Assembly: GCF_048087625.1 (NCBI RefSeq)
Contig: NZ_CP159805.1
Coordinates: 620,001 to 684,000, forward strand
DNA from: Pseudothioglobus sp905182815
GTDB taxonomy: Bacteria > Pseudomonadota > Gammaproteobacteria > PS1 > Pseudothioglobaceae
Direction of reading: 5' to 3'
Length of the DNA: 64,000 bases
The position numbers were made by a program, and so were the translations under genes. The notes below the pieces were generated by a model. The model saw only the letters and a list, made by a program, of their open reading frames with translations, had not been told where the DNA came from and did not search any database. Shown here in pieces: positions 9,026-18,197 of the stretch; position 1 is the stretch's first letter, and every line of letters starts with the position of its first letter.

Positions 9026-9781
9026 TTAAAACAAACTGAATAGATTAAAGCCACTAAAAAGAGTAATAAATAGCCCTAAAGACAAAAATGGGATAAAGGC
9101 TGTCTCTATTTCTTTTTTTGAAAATAAGTTATAGATTGCAGGTAAAAAGGCCAGTAAGGCCGCTAAAAAAATTGCTGATACGCCTAACTGAATTCCAAGT
9201 AAGCCCCCAATAACACCCGCAATTGGCATATCTCCCTCTCCAAGGGCGCGCTGAGTTTCTAGTTCTTTGTTGCCGGTAATTTTTGCTTTAATATTTTGAA
9301 TATAAAAGGTTATTATGAGCTCAAGTAAAAATAGTCCTCCTGTAAACATCAAGACGCTAATTATGTCTCCAACAACAACAGCAAGAATTACAGCAATAAT
9401 TAGGAGGTAGTCTGGAACTGCTCTATATTTCAGATCAATAAAAGACAACACAATAAGCGTATAGAAAAGAGCAATTATTGCTATCAATTCCCAGTTCAAC
9501 AAAAAAATTGAGTAAATCGTTAGTGTAACTATTGCAGTTATTATTTCAACAATGGGGTAAATGATTGAGATTGATTCAGAGCAGTTTGAGCAGCGACCTT
9601 TAAGAGCTAGATAAGAAAATACGGGAATATTTTCATACCACTTGATGCCATTATTGCAATGGGGGCAGGCAGAGCCTAAAGGGTTGACTAAGGATATGCT
9701 TAATGGAAGTCGATGAATCAAAACATTTAGAAATGAACCAAATACAAGACCAATTAACAGAATAATTAAATATATTATCAT
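9026..9781 (-). CDS. pilD: Prepilin peptidase / N-methyltransferase
   Basis: Inner-membrane aspartic protease that cleaves the leader of type IV prepilins and methylates the new N-terminus. The 251 residues have the N-terminal GSFLNVLIHRLP, a zinc motif made of two CxxC pairs (CPHC and CSNC), and the two catalytic aspartates in FIDLKYRAVPD and GEGDMPIAG. About seven membrane segments are visible. Its substrates here would be FimT, PilV, PilW, PilX and the two pilins. It is encoded opposite to the pilT operon. Confidence 0.93.
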   Translation of the reverse strand: MIIYLIILLIGLVFGSFLNVLIHRLPLSISLVNPLGSACPHCNNGIKWYENIPVFSYLALKGRCSNCSESISIIYPIVEIITAIVTLTIYSIFLLNWELIAIIALFYTLIVLSFIDLKYRAVPDYLLIIAVILAVVVGDIISVLMFTGGLFLLELIITFYIQNIKAKITGNKELETQRALGEGDMPIAGVIGGLLGIQLGVSAIFLAALLAFLPAIYNLFSKKEIETAFIPFLSLGLFITLFSGFNLFSLF

Positions 9782-9821
9782 CTCAACTATTTTAACTTAG
9801 AACGGTTTTTTTTAAGGAAAT

Positions 9822-9880
9822 ATTAATAGCTCAAAATGAGGGATTTTATTAAAAAAGCTATTTCTATATAATTGTTTTTT
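9822..9880 (+). promoter_or_regulatory. Shared upstream element, copy B, with a -10 box
   Basis: Second copy of the element at 8487-8545. The shared parts are ATTAATAGCTCAAAATGA, TTTTATTAAAAA and ATTTCTATATAATTG. TATAAT is at 9867-9872, 37 bases before the pilT start. It lies between divergent pilD and pilT. Confidence 0.6.
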
Positions 9881-9909
9881 TATTTGATAAGATTTATGTG
9901 GAGTAGTTT

Positions 9910-10923
9910 GTGAACGAAATCATACAAAGATATATTGAGCAATATAAATTTTCTGATATTCATCTTAAGGAAAACCAGCCAATAATGCTGCGAGTTAATG
10001 GTGATATGATAACCCCTGAAGAGGATATTATTTCATCCTCAGAGCTTAGACTATTTGCTAATGAATCACTTACTGAGGGTCAATTAGCACACCTTACAGA
10101 GGTTCGTGATGTCGATCTTGCAATTGTGGTAGGCGATTATCGTTTTCGAGTAAATTTTTTCTATACTTCAGATGGGCTGTCTGCAGTTTTAAGAAAAATT
10201 GAAACGGACATTCCTGCAATGTCTGATCTAAACCTGCCTTATGTAATTCAAGAGATTGTTGACAAGCCAAATGGCTTGGTTCTTATTACTGGCCCAACTG
10301 GCTCAGGAAAGTCGACAACACTGGCATCAATCATTGATGCGATTAATGCCAGTAGACCAGGTCATATTTTAACAATTGAAGATCCTATTGAATACATTCA
10401 TCATTCAAAAGAGTGCTCTATATCTCAGCGTGAAGTTGGAAGAGATGCCAAATCATTTGCTACTGCTCTTAAGGCCTCACTTAGAGAGGATCCAGATGTT
10501 ATTCTTGTTGGAGAGCTGCGTGATCTTGAAACGGTTCAGTTAGCAATTACTGCTGCAGAAACTGGACACCTTGTATTTGGCACGCTTCATACTTCTGGGG
10601 CCCCCAATACCATTAACCGTCTTATTGACGTTTTTCCAGCTGCACAGCAGGGCCAGGTTAGGTCTCAGCTTGCTGAATCATTAAGGCTGGTTGTTACTCA
10701 GCAATTAGTTAAAACAGCTGATGGCAATGGAAGAGTTGCTGCATTTGAGATTATGGTTTGTAATCATGCTGTCAGGAATCTTGTGAGGGAAGGAAAGATT
10801 TTCCAGATTGCAGGTGTTATGCAAACGGCAAGAGGGGAGGGTATGGTTACTATGAACCACTCTGTGGAAGAGCTTGTTTCCTCTGGAAAAATTAATTACG
10901 ACGATGTTGAGCTAAGAGACTAA
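9910..10923 (+). CDS. pilT: Type IV pilus retraction ATPase PilT
   Basis: Hexameric cytoplasmic ATPase that drives pilus retraction. It has 337 residues and a GTG start. The N-terminal PAS-like domain (SDIHLKENQPIMLRVNGD) precedes Walker A GPTGSGKSTT, the Asp box (EDPIEYIH), Walker B (DPDVILVGELRD) and the His box (GHLVFGTLHT). The C-terminal AVRNLVREGKIFQIAGVMQT pattern is typical of PilT rather than PilB. The minor-pilin genes follow 3 bases downstream, an unusual linkage that puts retraction and tip components in one operon. Confidence 0.92.
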   Translation: MNEIIQRYIEQYKFSDIHLKENQPIMLRVNGDMITPEEDIISSSELRLFANESLTEGQLAHLTEVRDVDLAIVVGDYRFRVNFFYTSDGLSAVLRKIETDIPAMSDLNLPYVIQEIVDKPNGLVLITGPTGSGKSTTLASIIDAINASRPGHILTIEDPIEYIHHSKECSISQREVGRDAKSFATALKASLREDPDVILVGELRDLETVQLAITAAETGHLVFGTLHTSGAPNTINRLIDVFPAAQQGQVRSQLAESLRLVVTQQLVKTADGNGRVAAFEIMVCNHAVRNLVREGKIFQIAGVMQTARGEGMVTMNHSVEELVSSGKINYDDVELRD

Positions 10924-10926
10924 ATA

Positions 10927-11448
10927 GTGAGGCCTGCAATTACGCTTATTGAACTCCTAATTGTTATTGCTTTAGTTGGAATTATTGCAGGTACTGGCTG
11001 GCCAACTCTTACTGGATGGAATTGTAAACAAGAGCTTCGTAATGAATTTGAGTCATTAAATAATGTTTTTGAAAAAGCACGTGTAGAGGCAATCAATAGA
11101 AATAAAATGATTCTTGTGCAGCCAAATAAAAGTCTACCAACCAATGGCGCTACTTATTCTGTATACCTTCTTGATAATAAAATTTGCAGTGCGACGCAGG
11201 GTCGACAATCATTATCAAATATTATTCCAAACTTAACTATATCAGATAAATATAAACTGCTTGGTGCTGCCTTCCAATGTTTTGATGCAGATGGCAGTGC
11301 AACAGCGAGCCAAGCAACTCAGGTTCACCAAATTCAAAGAACTTGCTCTGGTCAAACCCATAGTTATCAGACTTTAGTTTTTGGCGCTACAGGTTTGTTT
11401 GAAAAGAAAGTTTTTTTTGCTGGCACTACAGGCTTCCTGGATTTATAA
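10927..11448 (+). CDS. fimT: Minor pseudopilin, FimT/GspH type
   Basis: 173 residues from a GTG start just after the pilT stop. The type III signal is short (MRPA) and is followed by ITLIELLIVIALVGIIAGTGW, so the cleavage site is Ala/Ile rather than the usual Gly/Phe. Glu at position 5 of the mature protein is present. The remainder is a FimT/GspH-like globular head with four cysteines. Such minor pilins prime assembly at the pilus tip. Confidence 0.8.
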   Translation: MRPAITLIELLIVIALVGIIAGTGWPTLTGWNCKQELRNEFESLNNVFEKARVEAINRNKMILVQPNKSLPTNGATYSVYLLDNKICSATQGRQSLSNIIPNLTISDKYKLLGAAFQCFDADGSATASQATQVHQIQRTCSGQTHSYQTLVFGATGLFEKKVFFAGTTGFLDL

Positions 11449-11461
11449 AGCTGACAAGGTT

Positions 11462-11917
11462 ATGAAAAATAATAAAAACGCATTTACTCTTATTGAAGCG
11501 CTGGTTTCAGCAGCTATCACTGCAATTGGTTTTGCCGGGGTTTATGGACTCGTTGCAACTTCAAATACGGTTATGAGCGATACCATAGATAAAGAAAAAC
11601 TCAAATTTCAAAATACAGAGATCATTGAGTCTATAGGAGCTGATCAGGCTAATATTATGCAGTATCACGGCAAAGATTTAAGCAATTGCACGGCTCTTAC
11701 TACAGCTACAGGAAAAGATGATCAGCTTATAAAGCTTAAAAATTGGTGCAGTAAAATAAATGGTGAAGTAGGCACTAAGAGGGCAAATGATAAGCGCATT
11801 ATCCGAGTCGAAAAGAAGCAAGTTGGGTCAAACTTTGTCTATATAGTTTCACTAGAGTTTAACGGAAAAAATGATAAAAAATCAGTCTTCATGAAGCAGG
11901 TGTTTTATGCGCCATAA
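11462..11917 (+). CDS. pilV: Minor pilin PilV-like
   Basis: 151 residues from the ATG at 11462. This start gives a compact leader (MKNNKNA) before FTLIEALVSAAITAIGFAGVYGL. An earlier in-frame ATG at 11381 lies inside fimT and would put the pilin motif deep in the chain. The position between fimT and pilW, and the EALVS helix, fit PilV. It overlaps pilW by 11 bases. Confidence 0.8.
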   Translation: MKNNKNAFTLIEALVSAAITAIGFAGVYGLVATSNTVMSDTIDKEKLKFQNTEIIESIGADQANIMQYHGKDLSNCTALTTATGKDDQLIKLKNWCSKINGEVGTKRANDKRIIRVEKKQVGSNFVYIVSLEFNGKNDKKSVFMKQVFYAP

Positions 11918-13283
11918 TAAAAAAGCCTTTACCTTGGTTGAAATGTTGGTTGCTCTTGCAGTTAGTGCGGTCATAGTTTCAGCGACCTATGCTTCATTTG
12001 AGCTCATTAAAAACCAATACAAAAAGAATGTAGATGTCACTCTGCTTCATACATCAGGAAGAGCTATCATGCAGGTTCTTGAACGCGAAATTCGCATGGC
12101 TGGTTATGAGTATCGTGATGGTAATGGTGTCATGACGTATGGAACTATTATTGGACCCCTTGTTATAACTGATAGCGGGAATAAGTGCTGTGATGAAGTA
12201 ACAATAATTTATGATGAAGTTACGGATACTTTAAATGCTCAAGGCGTTGTAACTTCTAGCATAGTAGATAGAATTAAAACCCGTTTCTGGACTGAGGCTT
12301 ATTCCAGCACAAAGCGGGGAAGTCGTTTTCGATTATTTAAACGCAGAACTATTCTAGGGACAAATAACCAACTCCTTCAAACTCCTCAGGTTGGTGCTAA
12401 AGAAGTGATGGCAGATTTTATCGAGGATTTGCAGCTTATTAATACCTCTGGTAAGGAGTTTCTTTATGCTGCAGGTCGGGCTCGGGTTCATAAATATGAT
12501 ACAACTACCTATGAGTGGATTGAAAGTTTTGCTGTTGGTTATTATCCCCACATAGGTGCTATGGATATTGGTTCTGATGGAAAGCTTTATTCGGTGGTTG
12601 CAAAAAATGGTCCAAATAGCATTCAAATTGTCAATCTTGATGCGCAAACAGCCACCTTTATAGATCCACCAGGAGGTAACAATAGGTTTAACCCAGGTTT
12701 AGGATTTGGGCCAGATGGAAGTCTTTATGTTAATGCTGGGAGTAGTGAAGTTGATGTATATGACATCTCAACTAAGCAGCTTTTAAGAACTGAAGCTAAT
12801 CCTAATTCTTCGATAACTAATTTAACTAACGGCAGGATTGATGTAAGTGCGAGTGGACAAGTGTGTCAAGTGCCATTTGGGACACCAACTATTAATTGCA
12901 CAAATCCTACAATGAGTATGGGCAGATCTGGGCCCTATAATATAGTTAAGTTTGATACTCAAGAAAGAGTCTATGCCACTAAAGACTCTACGGGAACAGA
13001 TATTGATGTTTTTAATGTAAGTACTGGTGCTTATATAGACAGTATTAAGGTAGGGATTAATGGCCAATCAGGAAGTAGCAATACTCATGGTTTGGCAAAT
13101 CTTTCTAATATAAAAAAACTCTCTACCGTAAATATTGTTTTGAGTTTAAGAACAAAAGAAAAATATGGCAAGAATAGACAAGTTGATAAGAAGGATTACC
13201 ATTCTGGTAATTTTATCTTTAGCAAGAACGATCAATATCAAAGAGACACTTTTTCATCGACTGTTGCAGTGAGGAACTTGTAA
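11907..13283 (+). CDS. pilW: Minor pilin PilW with an inserted beta-propeller-like segment
   Basis: Prepilin leader MRHNKKA, then FTLVEMLVALAVSAVIVSAT. Residues 40-182 resemble PilW (LEREIRMAGYEYRDG, a typical GY motif). Residues about 402-458 resemble the PilW end (VNIVLSLRTKEK ... YQRDTFSSTVAVRNL). Between them, about residues 183-400, lies a segment with repeated blade-like strings such as FLYAAGRARVHKYD, MDIGSDGKLYSVV, GFGPDGSLYVNAG and RIDVSASGQV. That pattern is of NHL/YVTN propellers, not ordinary PilW. At 458 residues the protein is longer than usual. The insertion parallels the one in PilY1 of the same operon. Confidence 0.82.
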   Translation: MRHNKKAFTLVEMLVALAVSAVIVSATYASFELIKNQYKKNVDVTLLHTSGRAIMQVLEREIRMAGYEYRDGNGVMTYGTIIGPLVITDSGNKCCDEVTIIYDEVTDTLNAQGVVTSSIVDRIKTRFWTEAYSSTKRGSRFRLFKRRTILGTNNQLLQTPQVGAKEVMADFIEDLQLINTSGKEFLYAAGRARVHKYDTTTYEWIESFAVGYYPHIGAMDIGSDGKLYSVVAKNGPNSIQIVNLDAQTATFIDPPGGNNRFNPGLGFGPDGSLYVNAGSSEVDVYDISTKQLLRTEANPNSSITNLTNGRIDVSASGQVCQVPFGTPTINCTNPTMSMGRSGPYNIVKFDTQERVYATKDSTGTDIDVFNVSTGAYIDSIKVGINGQSGSSNTHGLANLSNIKKLSTVNIVLSLRTKEKYGKNRQVDKKDYHSGNFIFSKNDQYQRDTFSSTVAVRNL

Positions 13284-13284
13284 T

Positions 13285-13836
13285 ATGAATACCCCTTTAA
13301 ATTCAGGCAATCGCAAAGGATTTATTATTGTTATCTCGCTAACCTTGATGCTAGTGATGATGACAATGGGTATTGGGCTTTATTATTCATCTAAACAATC
13401 CGCAGAGCTTGTTGGTGCAAATGTTACCAAGGCAGATTCTTTTTACTCTGCAGAGAGCTGTATTGCTGAGGCTAGGTTATGGCTGAAGGTTCAATCTGCT
13501 TCTGGAGCGCCATGCAAAAATACTGCTGCTGGAACAATATGTCATTCTATTTCGAGTGCACAAATGAGTAAGTGGCAGTTAGCTGCGGAAAGCCAAACCT
13601 TTAAAAATAGATCAACAAACCAGCTCTATCAATGTAGCATCGCTTTATTAGGGAGGCTTGCTTATGAGGGCGGTGAGGGCGTTGGTTTTGATGTTGGAGA
13701 GGGGAGCGGTTATGGCTCTGCTGCAACACAAACCAAATATATGTATAGGATTAGGTCAAAAGGAAGCTTGAATTCTAATTCCGGAATGCATAATTTTTTA
13801 AGTCAAGTTGAAGTTATTGATTCAATGATTTTTTAA
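13285..13836 (+). CDS. pilX: Minor pilin PilX-like
   Basis: 183 residues. The leader MNTPLNSGNRKG is followed by FIIVISLTLMLVMMTMGIGLYYSSKQ, the PilX-type helix without the Glu5 found in most pilins. SFYSAESCIAEARLW matches the conserved PilX AExAL region. It starts one base after pilW stops. PilX normally joins PilW, PilV and PilY1 in the tip complex. Confidence 0.82.
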   Translation: MNTPLNSGNRKGFIIVISLTLMLVMMTMGIGLYYSSKQSAELVGANVTKADSFYSAESCIAEARLWLKVQSASGAPCKNTAAGTICHSISSAQMSKWQLAAESQTFKNRSTNQLYQCSIALLGRLAYEGGEGVGFDVGEGSGYGSAATQTKYMYRIRSKGSLNSNSGMHNFLSQVEVIDSMIF

Positions 13837-13850
13837 TCTATAGAATAAAA

Positions 13851-14381
13851 ATGAAAAAAAATAAGATATTAATTGTAGTTTTGCTAGCTCAGCTATTTTT
13901 TATAGGGAGTGTGCAGGCGGCATGTGATTTGCAATCGTTTCGTTTTGGGATTTCTCACAAAGCTCTAATGGATAAATTAAAGCTCGATGATTTCTATGTG
14001 ATGCCTAAGATAGTTGGCGCCTCTAAACAGGAAGTTTATGCCCCTGGAGAGAAGGTCTGCAAGAATGAAAAGAGCTTTGAAGGAGCTGGAATTGAGTTTG
14101 TGCTTCTTTATGACAAGCTCGTTGAAATACAAATCAGCAAATTATCAGAAAGCCCTTCACTGGTTAACTGGGCGGAGTCTGTTTTTGGGGTAAAGCCTGA
14201 CAAGCCAACTAATTTTTATGATTCAAAGCCAAATGCTCAATGGCTTTGGGTAGATCCAAAAAGCGTTGTTTATTATTCAATTGAGCCAGATGCCAACTCA
14301 CTCCTAGAGATGGTAGTCATTCAATCACGAAACCATCAGTCTTACTTTAGTAAGTTTGGTAAAGAGCAAGAGGAGCAATAA
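13851..14381 (+). CDS. Secreted protein of unknown function in the pilus-tip operon
   Basis: 176 residues. A signal peptide (MKKNKILIVVLLAQLFFIGSVQAA) precedes a mature part with two cysteines (ACDLQSF and EKVCKN) and no motif I recognise. It lies between pilX and pilY1 with gaps of 14 and 3 bases, so it is co-transcribed. The usual PilE-type minor pilin is absent from the operon, and this protein has no prepilin motif to replace it. A role in exporting or stabilising PilY1 is only a guess from context. Confidence 0.7.
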   Translation: MKKNKILIVVLLAQLFFIGSVQAACDLQSFRFGISHKALMDKLKLDDFYVMPKIVGASKQEVYAPGEKVCKNEKSFEGAGIEFVLLYDKLVEIQISKLSESPSLVNWAESVFGVKPDKPTNFYDSKPNAQWLWVDPKSVVYYSIEPDANSLLEMVVIQSRNHQSYFSKFGKEQEEQ

Positions 14382-14384
14382 AAA

Positions 14385-17300
14385 ATGAAAAAAATTAGTT
14401 TATTATTTAGCTCACTCTTACTATTAACTACTTTTAATTCTGAAGCAAAGCAGCCCCCACCTGGAACTGGAGTGGCAGATGTTAAGGCGAATATTTACCT
14501 TATGCTTGATAATTCAGGCTCAATGGGGTTTGAGGTTCGTGGAAGATCAAATGATAAATTAAGCAGGCCTAGAGATGTTGCTATTGATTTGCTTGGTAAT
14601 ATGTATGTGACTGAGTACACAAACCATCGAGTCAAAAAATTTGATTCTACTGGGACTTATTCCAAATCTTTTGGAGGTTCCGGAACTTCAAATGGTAAGT
14701 TTCAAAATCCAAACTTTATAGTTACTGACTTTAATAACAATGTTTATGTTAGTGATGCCACTCAGCGAATCCAGAAATTTAATAGTGAGGGTGTTTGGCA
14801 AAAAACTTTCAACCTTTCATCTATTGCTAGGGGCCTTACAATTGATTCATCGAACAACCTATATGTGAATTCAGACACTTCTATTTTTAAGTATGATGTT
14901 AATGGCACCCAAACTGCAGTGGTCACGGGTCAATCTAGCCTAAAGGGGGTTGATTGGTATGGGGGTTTTATTTATGCACTTGAAAATGGCACCAAATCTT
15001 TCAAAAAATTTAATGCTTCGTTAGTCCTTCAGTCTACTCAAGCTACTCCAGGTATTCCAACTTCGTATGATATTAAGGTCACCTCTAAGGGTATCTATAT
15101 AAGTACTGGAGCTAATACTAAAATTCATAAGTATGCACTTTCCAATATGGCATGGATTAAGTCATGGGATGCCTATTCAGCATCAGACTCAAGTAAAAGT
15201 TCTTTTAATACCTATGGTTTAGGTGGAAGCGCTACTGGCGATATTTTTGTAGCTTCTTATAGCAAAGATATTGTTGTAAAATTTAACTCTGAGGGGCTGT
15301 CTCAGGATAGATTTGGTGAAAAGGTTCGATTGATGCCGCTGGCAATGAAAGTTATTAAAAATATTGTCAGCGATACAGAGTTAACAGACGGCGCAAACTT
15401 TGGCTTGCAGATGTGGAATACAAGGCCAACACAAAGGGTCAATATAAGCCCAGCTGGAGCCGGAACAATTCAAAAAAGTTTGGATATTAATAATGCAGCT
15501 TATCAGTGCCATATACAAAATGGGCCTTGTTGGTATTCTCCTGGAGGCGGTACTGATATGAGAAGAGCTATGCAGGAGGCAAGTGACTACTTTAAGGGTG
15601 CTAAAAGTCCGATCGATCCTGCTGCCGGTTGCCAGAAAAACTTTTTAATTGTAATTAGTGATGGCGAATGGCAAAACGAATCTCAGGCAAATGCAATTGC
15701 AACAGATCTTCTTGCCAGTAAAAATATTCAAACCATTGTTATAGGTTTTGGTTCAGCTGTAGGTGTTGGTTCAAGGTCGCATGCCAGATACGTAAGTCTA
15801 GCTACAGCAGGTGGAACGTTTCCAGAGTCGCCATTGTACTCAGAGAACTATCAGCACTTGTCTGAGTCCTTAGCGCGCTATATTAGCTCAGCAATATCCT
15901 CTAAATTAACCTTCTCAGCCCCAGTGATAATGCCTAATATTGCTAGCGGAGACCATATCTTCCAATCAACTTTTACTTATGAGCAGGATCATCAGTGGAA
16001 AGGCCGACTAGCAAAATATGCGCTAACAGCTTCGGGCGCTGTTGGCGCTCTTAAATGGGATGCGGGAGCTAAGCTAAACGCTAAGAGCGAATCTAGCAGA
16101 AATATTTGGACAGTCGCAAACCATTTTGGTCTTAGTACTTCGATTAATAACTTTAGCCTATCTAATCTTGCTAATTTGAAAGACGCGTTATGGGAGGGTA
16201 GTGGGGAAAGTCCAACGGACCTGAAAGCAACGAATTTAATTAATTTTGTGCGCGGTATTGATGCTTATGATGAGAATGCGAACAATAATAAAACTGAAAA
16301 ACGCTGGAAGCTCGGTGATGTCTACCATTCAAGGCTTGTAGTCGTTGGACCGCCAAAATCAAAAACTACAAGCGCAGCAACAAAATCAAATACAGAGGCA
16401 TATTATCGTGATCAAAATGGCTACTCTAGCTTTAAGAGTGGAAGTAGTTGTGGTGCCAATTGTGGAGCGCGTAAGGAAGTTGTATATGTAGGAGCAAATG
16501 ATGGCATGCTTCATGCTTTTGATTCAGAAACAGGCGAAGAGATGTGGGCGTTTATTCCACCAACAATGCTCCAGTCCTTGGACAAAATGATTTCATTTTC
16601 GGCAAATAAAACTAATAGTATTTATGGAGTGGATGGCTCGCCGATTGTTAAGGATATATTTTATGACAATCGTTGGCGAACAGTTCTGCTTTCTGGAATG
16701 GGTCTGGGAGGAAATGGCTACTTCGCGCTAGACATAACTAATCCATCAATTCCTTCATTTTTATTTGCTTTTGAAAATCAACCCTTAAATAAAAAGATTT
16801 ATCATTGGGACTCCTCTGGAACGAGAATAGAAAGGGGGTATGCGATTAGTATCAGTCCTGAATATGATTATTCAAGATTAGGGGATTCTCTTTCTACTCC
16901 AATAATTGTAGCTATGCCTAATGGAACAGATACAAAATGGGTGGCTGTTTTTGGCGCTGGTTACTCAGCCACAGATAACACTATTGGATCTTCTATTTTT
17001 GTTGTTGATCTTGAGGACAGTGCAAAGATTTTGCAGAGAATTGATTTAATGGATACTGGGTCCGATAATATTACGAACTCAATGCCTGCTGATCTGGTTG
17101 CTATTACCCCAGACACGACCAGTATTGCAAAGTATAGAGGCGCTATGATTTATGGGGCTGATGTTGAGGGAAAGCTTTGGAAACTTAATCTAACTAATAC
17201 GGGCACCCTCTATGAATTTACATCACTTTTTACTGCAGATGCGACGTTAGCAAATGATCGTTTGGAGTTTTTTCAGGTAACTCCTGGTATGGGGGCAGAT

Positions 17301-17873
17301 GGGAATTTATGGGCTTTTTATGGCACAGGTAATCAAAAAGATTATCAGCGGATTTCGAGCGACATTCAAAATAGAATTTTTGCTTTAAAAGATAAAAATT
17401 TTCCAAACTATTTAGCTGTTAATGGTCAAACCCCTAACTCATCTTCACTAGCAAATGCAGCTAATGCATCGTGCCCAACTGGTGCTGAGTTAGGTTGGTA
17501 TGACAACCTAGGCGCTAGTGAAAGGATAACTGGAAAATTAGGTCTTTATAATTCAAAAATCTATGCGACCAAATATGTTCCTAAACAGGGGCAACTATGT
17601 TCTCCTGGGTCTGCCTCTGTTAGTGAGCATGCTATGGCATGTGGAAGTAAAGACAGAGAAATACTGTTAGGAGATGGCATTGCTACCGGAGTAGTAGTTT
17701 ATAAGGATAAAATCTATGTTGGTATCGGCGGCTCTGGCTCTGTTGATGTGAAGGATGAACAAGGTAATGTTGTTGGTAAGAGACAAGGCAATATAATTAC
17801 AATAGAGCCGCCATCGGGCGGAGCTGGTGGTGGTGGAGTTATTACGCAAGAGTCATGGAGGGAAATTTTTTAA
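14385..17873 (+). CDS. pilY1: PilY1 tip adhesin with a propeller inserted in its VWA domain
   Basis: 1162 residues with a signal peptide (cleavage near NSEA). A von Willebrand A domain begins at IYLMLDNSGSM (residues 37-47, the DxSxS metal site). It is broken at about residue 57 by a segment of NHL-type repeats (RDVAIDLLGNMYVTEYTNHRVKKF, then FIVTDFNNNVYVSDATQRIQKF and others) up to about residue 311. VWA sequence then resumes (VRLMPLAMKVIKNIV ... LIVISDGEWQN). The C-terminal half is the PilY1 propeller (VVYVGANDGMLHAFDSETGEEMW). PilY1 is the pilus-tip adhesin and mechanosensor in Pseudomonas. The inserted propeller is not part of the Pseudomonas architecture as I know it. Confidence 0.9.
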   Translation: MKKISLLFSSLLLLTTFNSEAKQPPPGTGVADVKANIYLMLDNSGSMGFEVRGRSNDKLSRPRDVAIDLLGNMYVTEYTNHRVKKFDSTGTYSKSFGGSGTSNGKFQNPNFIVTDFNNNVYVSDATQRIQKFNSEGVWQKTFNLSSIARGLTIDSSNNLYVNSDTSIFKYDVNGTQTAVVTGQSSLKGVDWYGGFIYALENGTKSFKKFNASLVLQSTQATPGIPTSYDIKVTSKGIYISTGANTKIHKYALSNMAWIKSWDAYSASDSSKSSFNTYGLGGSATGDIFVASYSKDIVVKFNSEGLSQDRFGEKVRLMPLAMKVIKNIVSDTELTDGANFGLQMWNTRPTQRVNISPAGAGTIQKSLDINNAAYQCHIQNGPCWYSPGGGTDMRRAMQEASDYFKGAKSPIDPAAGCQKNFLIVISDGEWQNESQANAIATDLLASKNIQTIVIGFGSAVGVGSRSHARYVSLATAGGTFPESPLYSENYQHLSESLARYISSAISSKLTFSAPVIMPNIASGDHIFQSTFTYEQDHQWKGRLAKYALTASGAVGALKWDAGAKLNAKSESSRNIWTVANHFGLSTSINNFSLSNLANLKDALWEGSGESPTDLKATNLINFVRGIDAYDENANNNKTEKRWKLGDVYHSRLVVVGPPKSKTTSAATKSNTEAYYRDQNGYSSFKSGSSCGANCGARKEVVYVGANDGMLHAFDSETGEEMWAFIPPTMLQSLDKMISFSANKTNSIYGVDGSPIVKDIFYDNRWRTVLLSGMGLGGNGYFALDITNPSIPSFLFAFENQPLNKKIYHWDSSGTRIERGYAISISPEYDYSRLGDSLSTPIIVAMPNGTDTKWVAVFGAGYSATDNTIGSSIFVVDLEDSAKILQRIDLMDTGSDNITNSMPADLVAITPDTTSIAKYRGAMIYGADVEGKLWKLNLTNTGTLYEFTSLFTADATLANDRLEFFQVTPGMGADGNLWAFYGTGNQKDYQRISSDIQNRIFALKDKNFPNYLAVNGQTPNSSSLANAANASCPTGAELGWYDNLGASERITGKLGLYNSKIYATKYVPKQGQLCSPGSASVSEHAMACGSKDREILLGDGIATGVVVYKDKIYVGIGGSGSVDVKDEQGNVVGKRQGNIITIEPPSGGAGGGGVITQESWREIF

Positions 17874-18197
17874 TTTAAATTATTGAAAGATTTGTATCTT
17901 TAAATTAACTGTTAATCATTAAGCAGTTGAAGGGATTGATGCAGCTGAATTCTCTGGAATAAGAATCAAATTTAAAAACATTAATTTAAAACTATTGAAT
18001 TAATGTTTCTTAATGAACTATTACTAAGGATCAAAAAAAACCACTGTTAAATCCGGGTTTATTAATAACCTTTAAAGGTATATTTGCTAACGGGAAGTTC
18101 TACTTAAATATTTAAAAAAACAAAACAAAACAAAATTATCTAGTCTTGCTTTACTTGATGAAATTTTCATTCAAGAAAATGAGTATTGGCAGGAACA
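17874..18197 (+). promoter_or_regulatory. 324-base leader of the pilMN operon with an element shared with the pilin genes
   Basis: The segment 18011-18085 matches the reverse complement of 26741-26816 over about 75 bases. It includes an identical 15-mer TGTTAAATCCGGGTT (18045-18059) and an identical 13-mer TTAAAGGTATATT (18072-18084). A perfect palindrome ACCTTTAAAGGT sits at 18068-18079. In both places the element ends roughly 110-120 bases before the start codon, so it is probably a shared promoter/operator. No other feature is seen in this spacer. Confidence 0.7.

Noticed and set aside
17667..17849. Minus-strand frame inside pilY1
   Set aside because: It is the shadow of a well-supported gene, with no ribosome binding site or family match.
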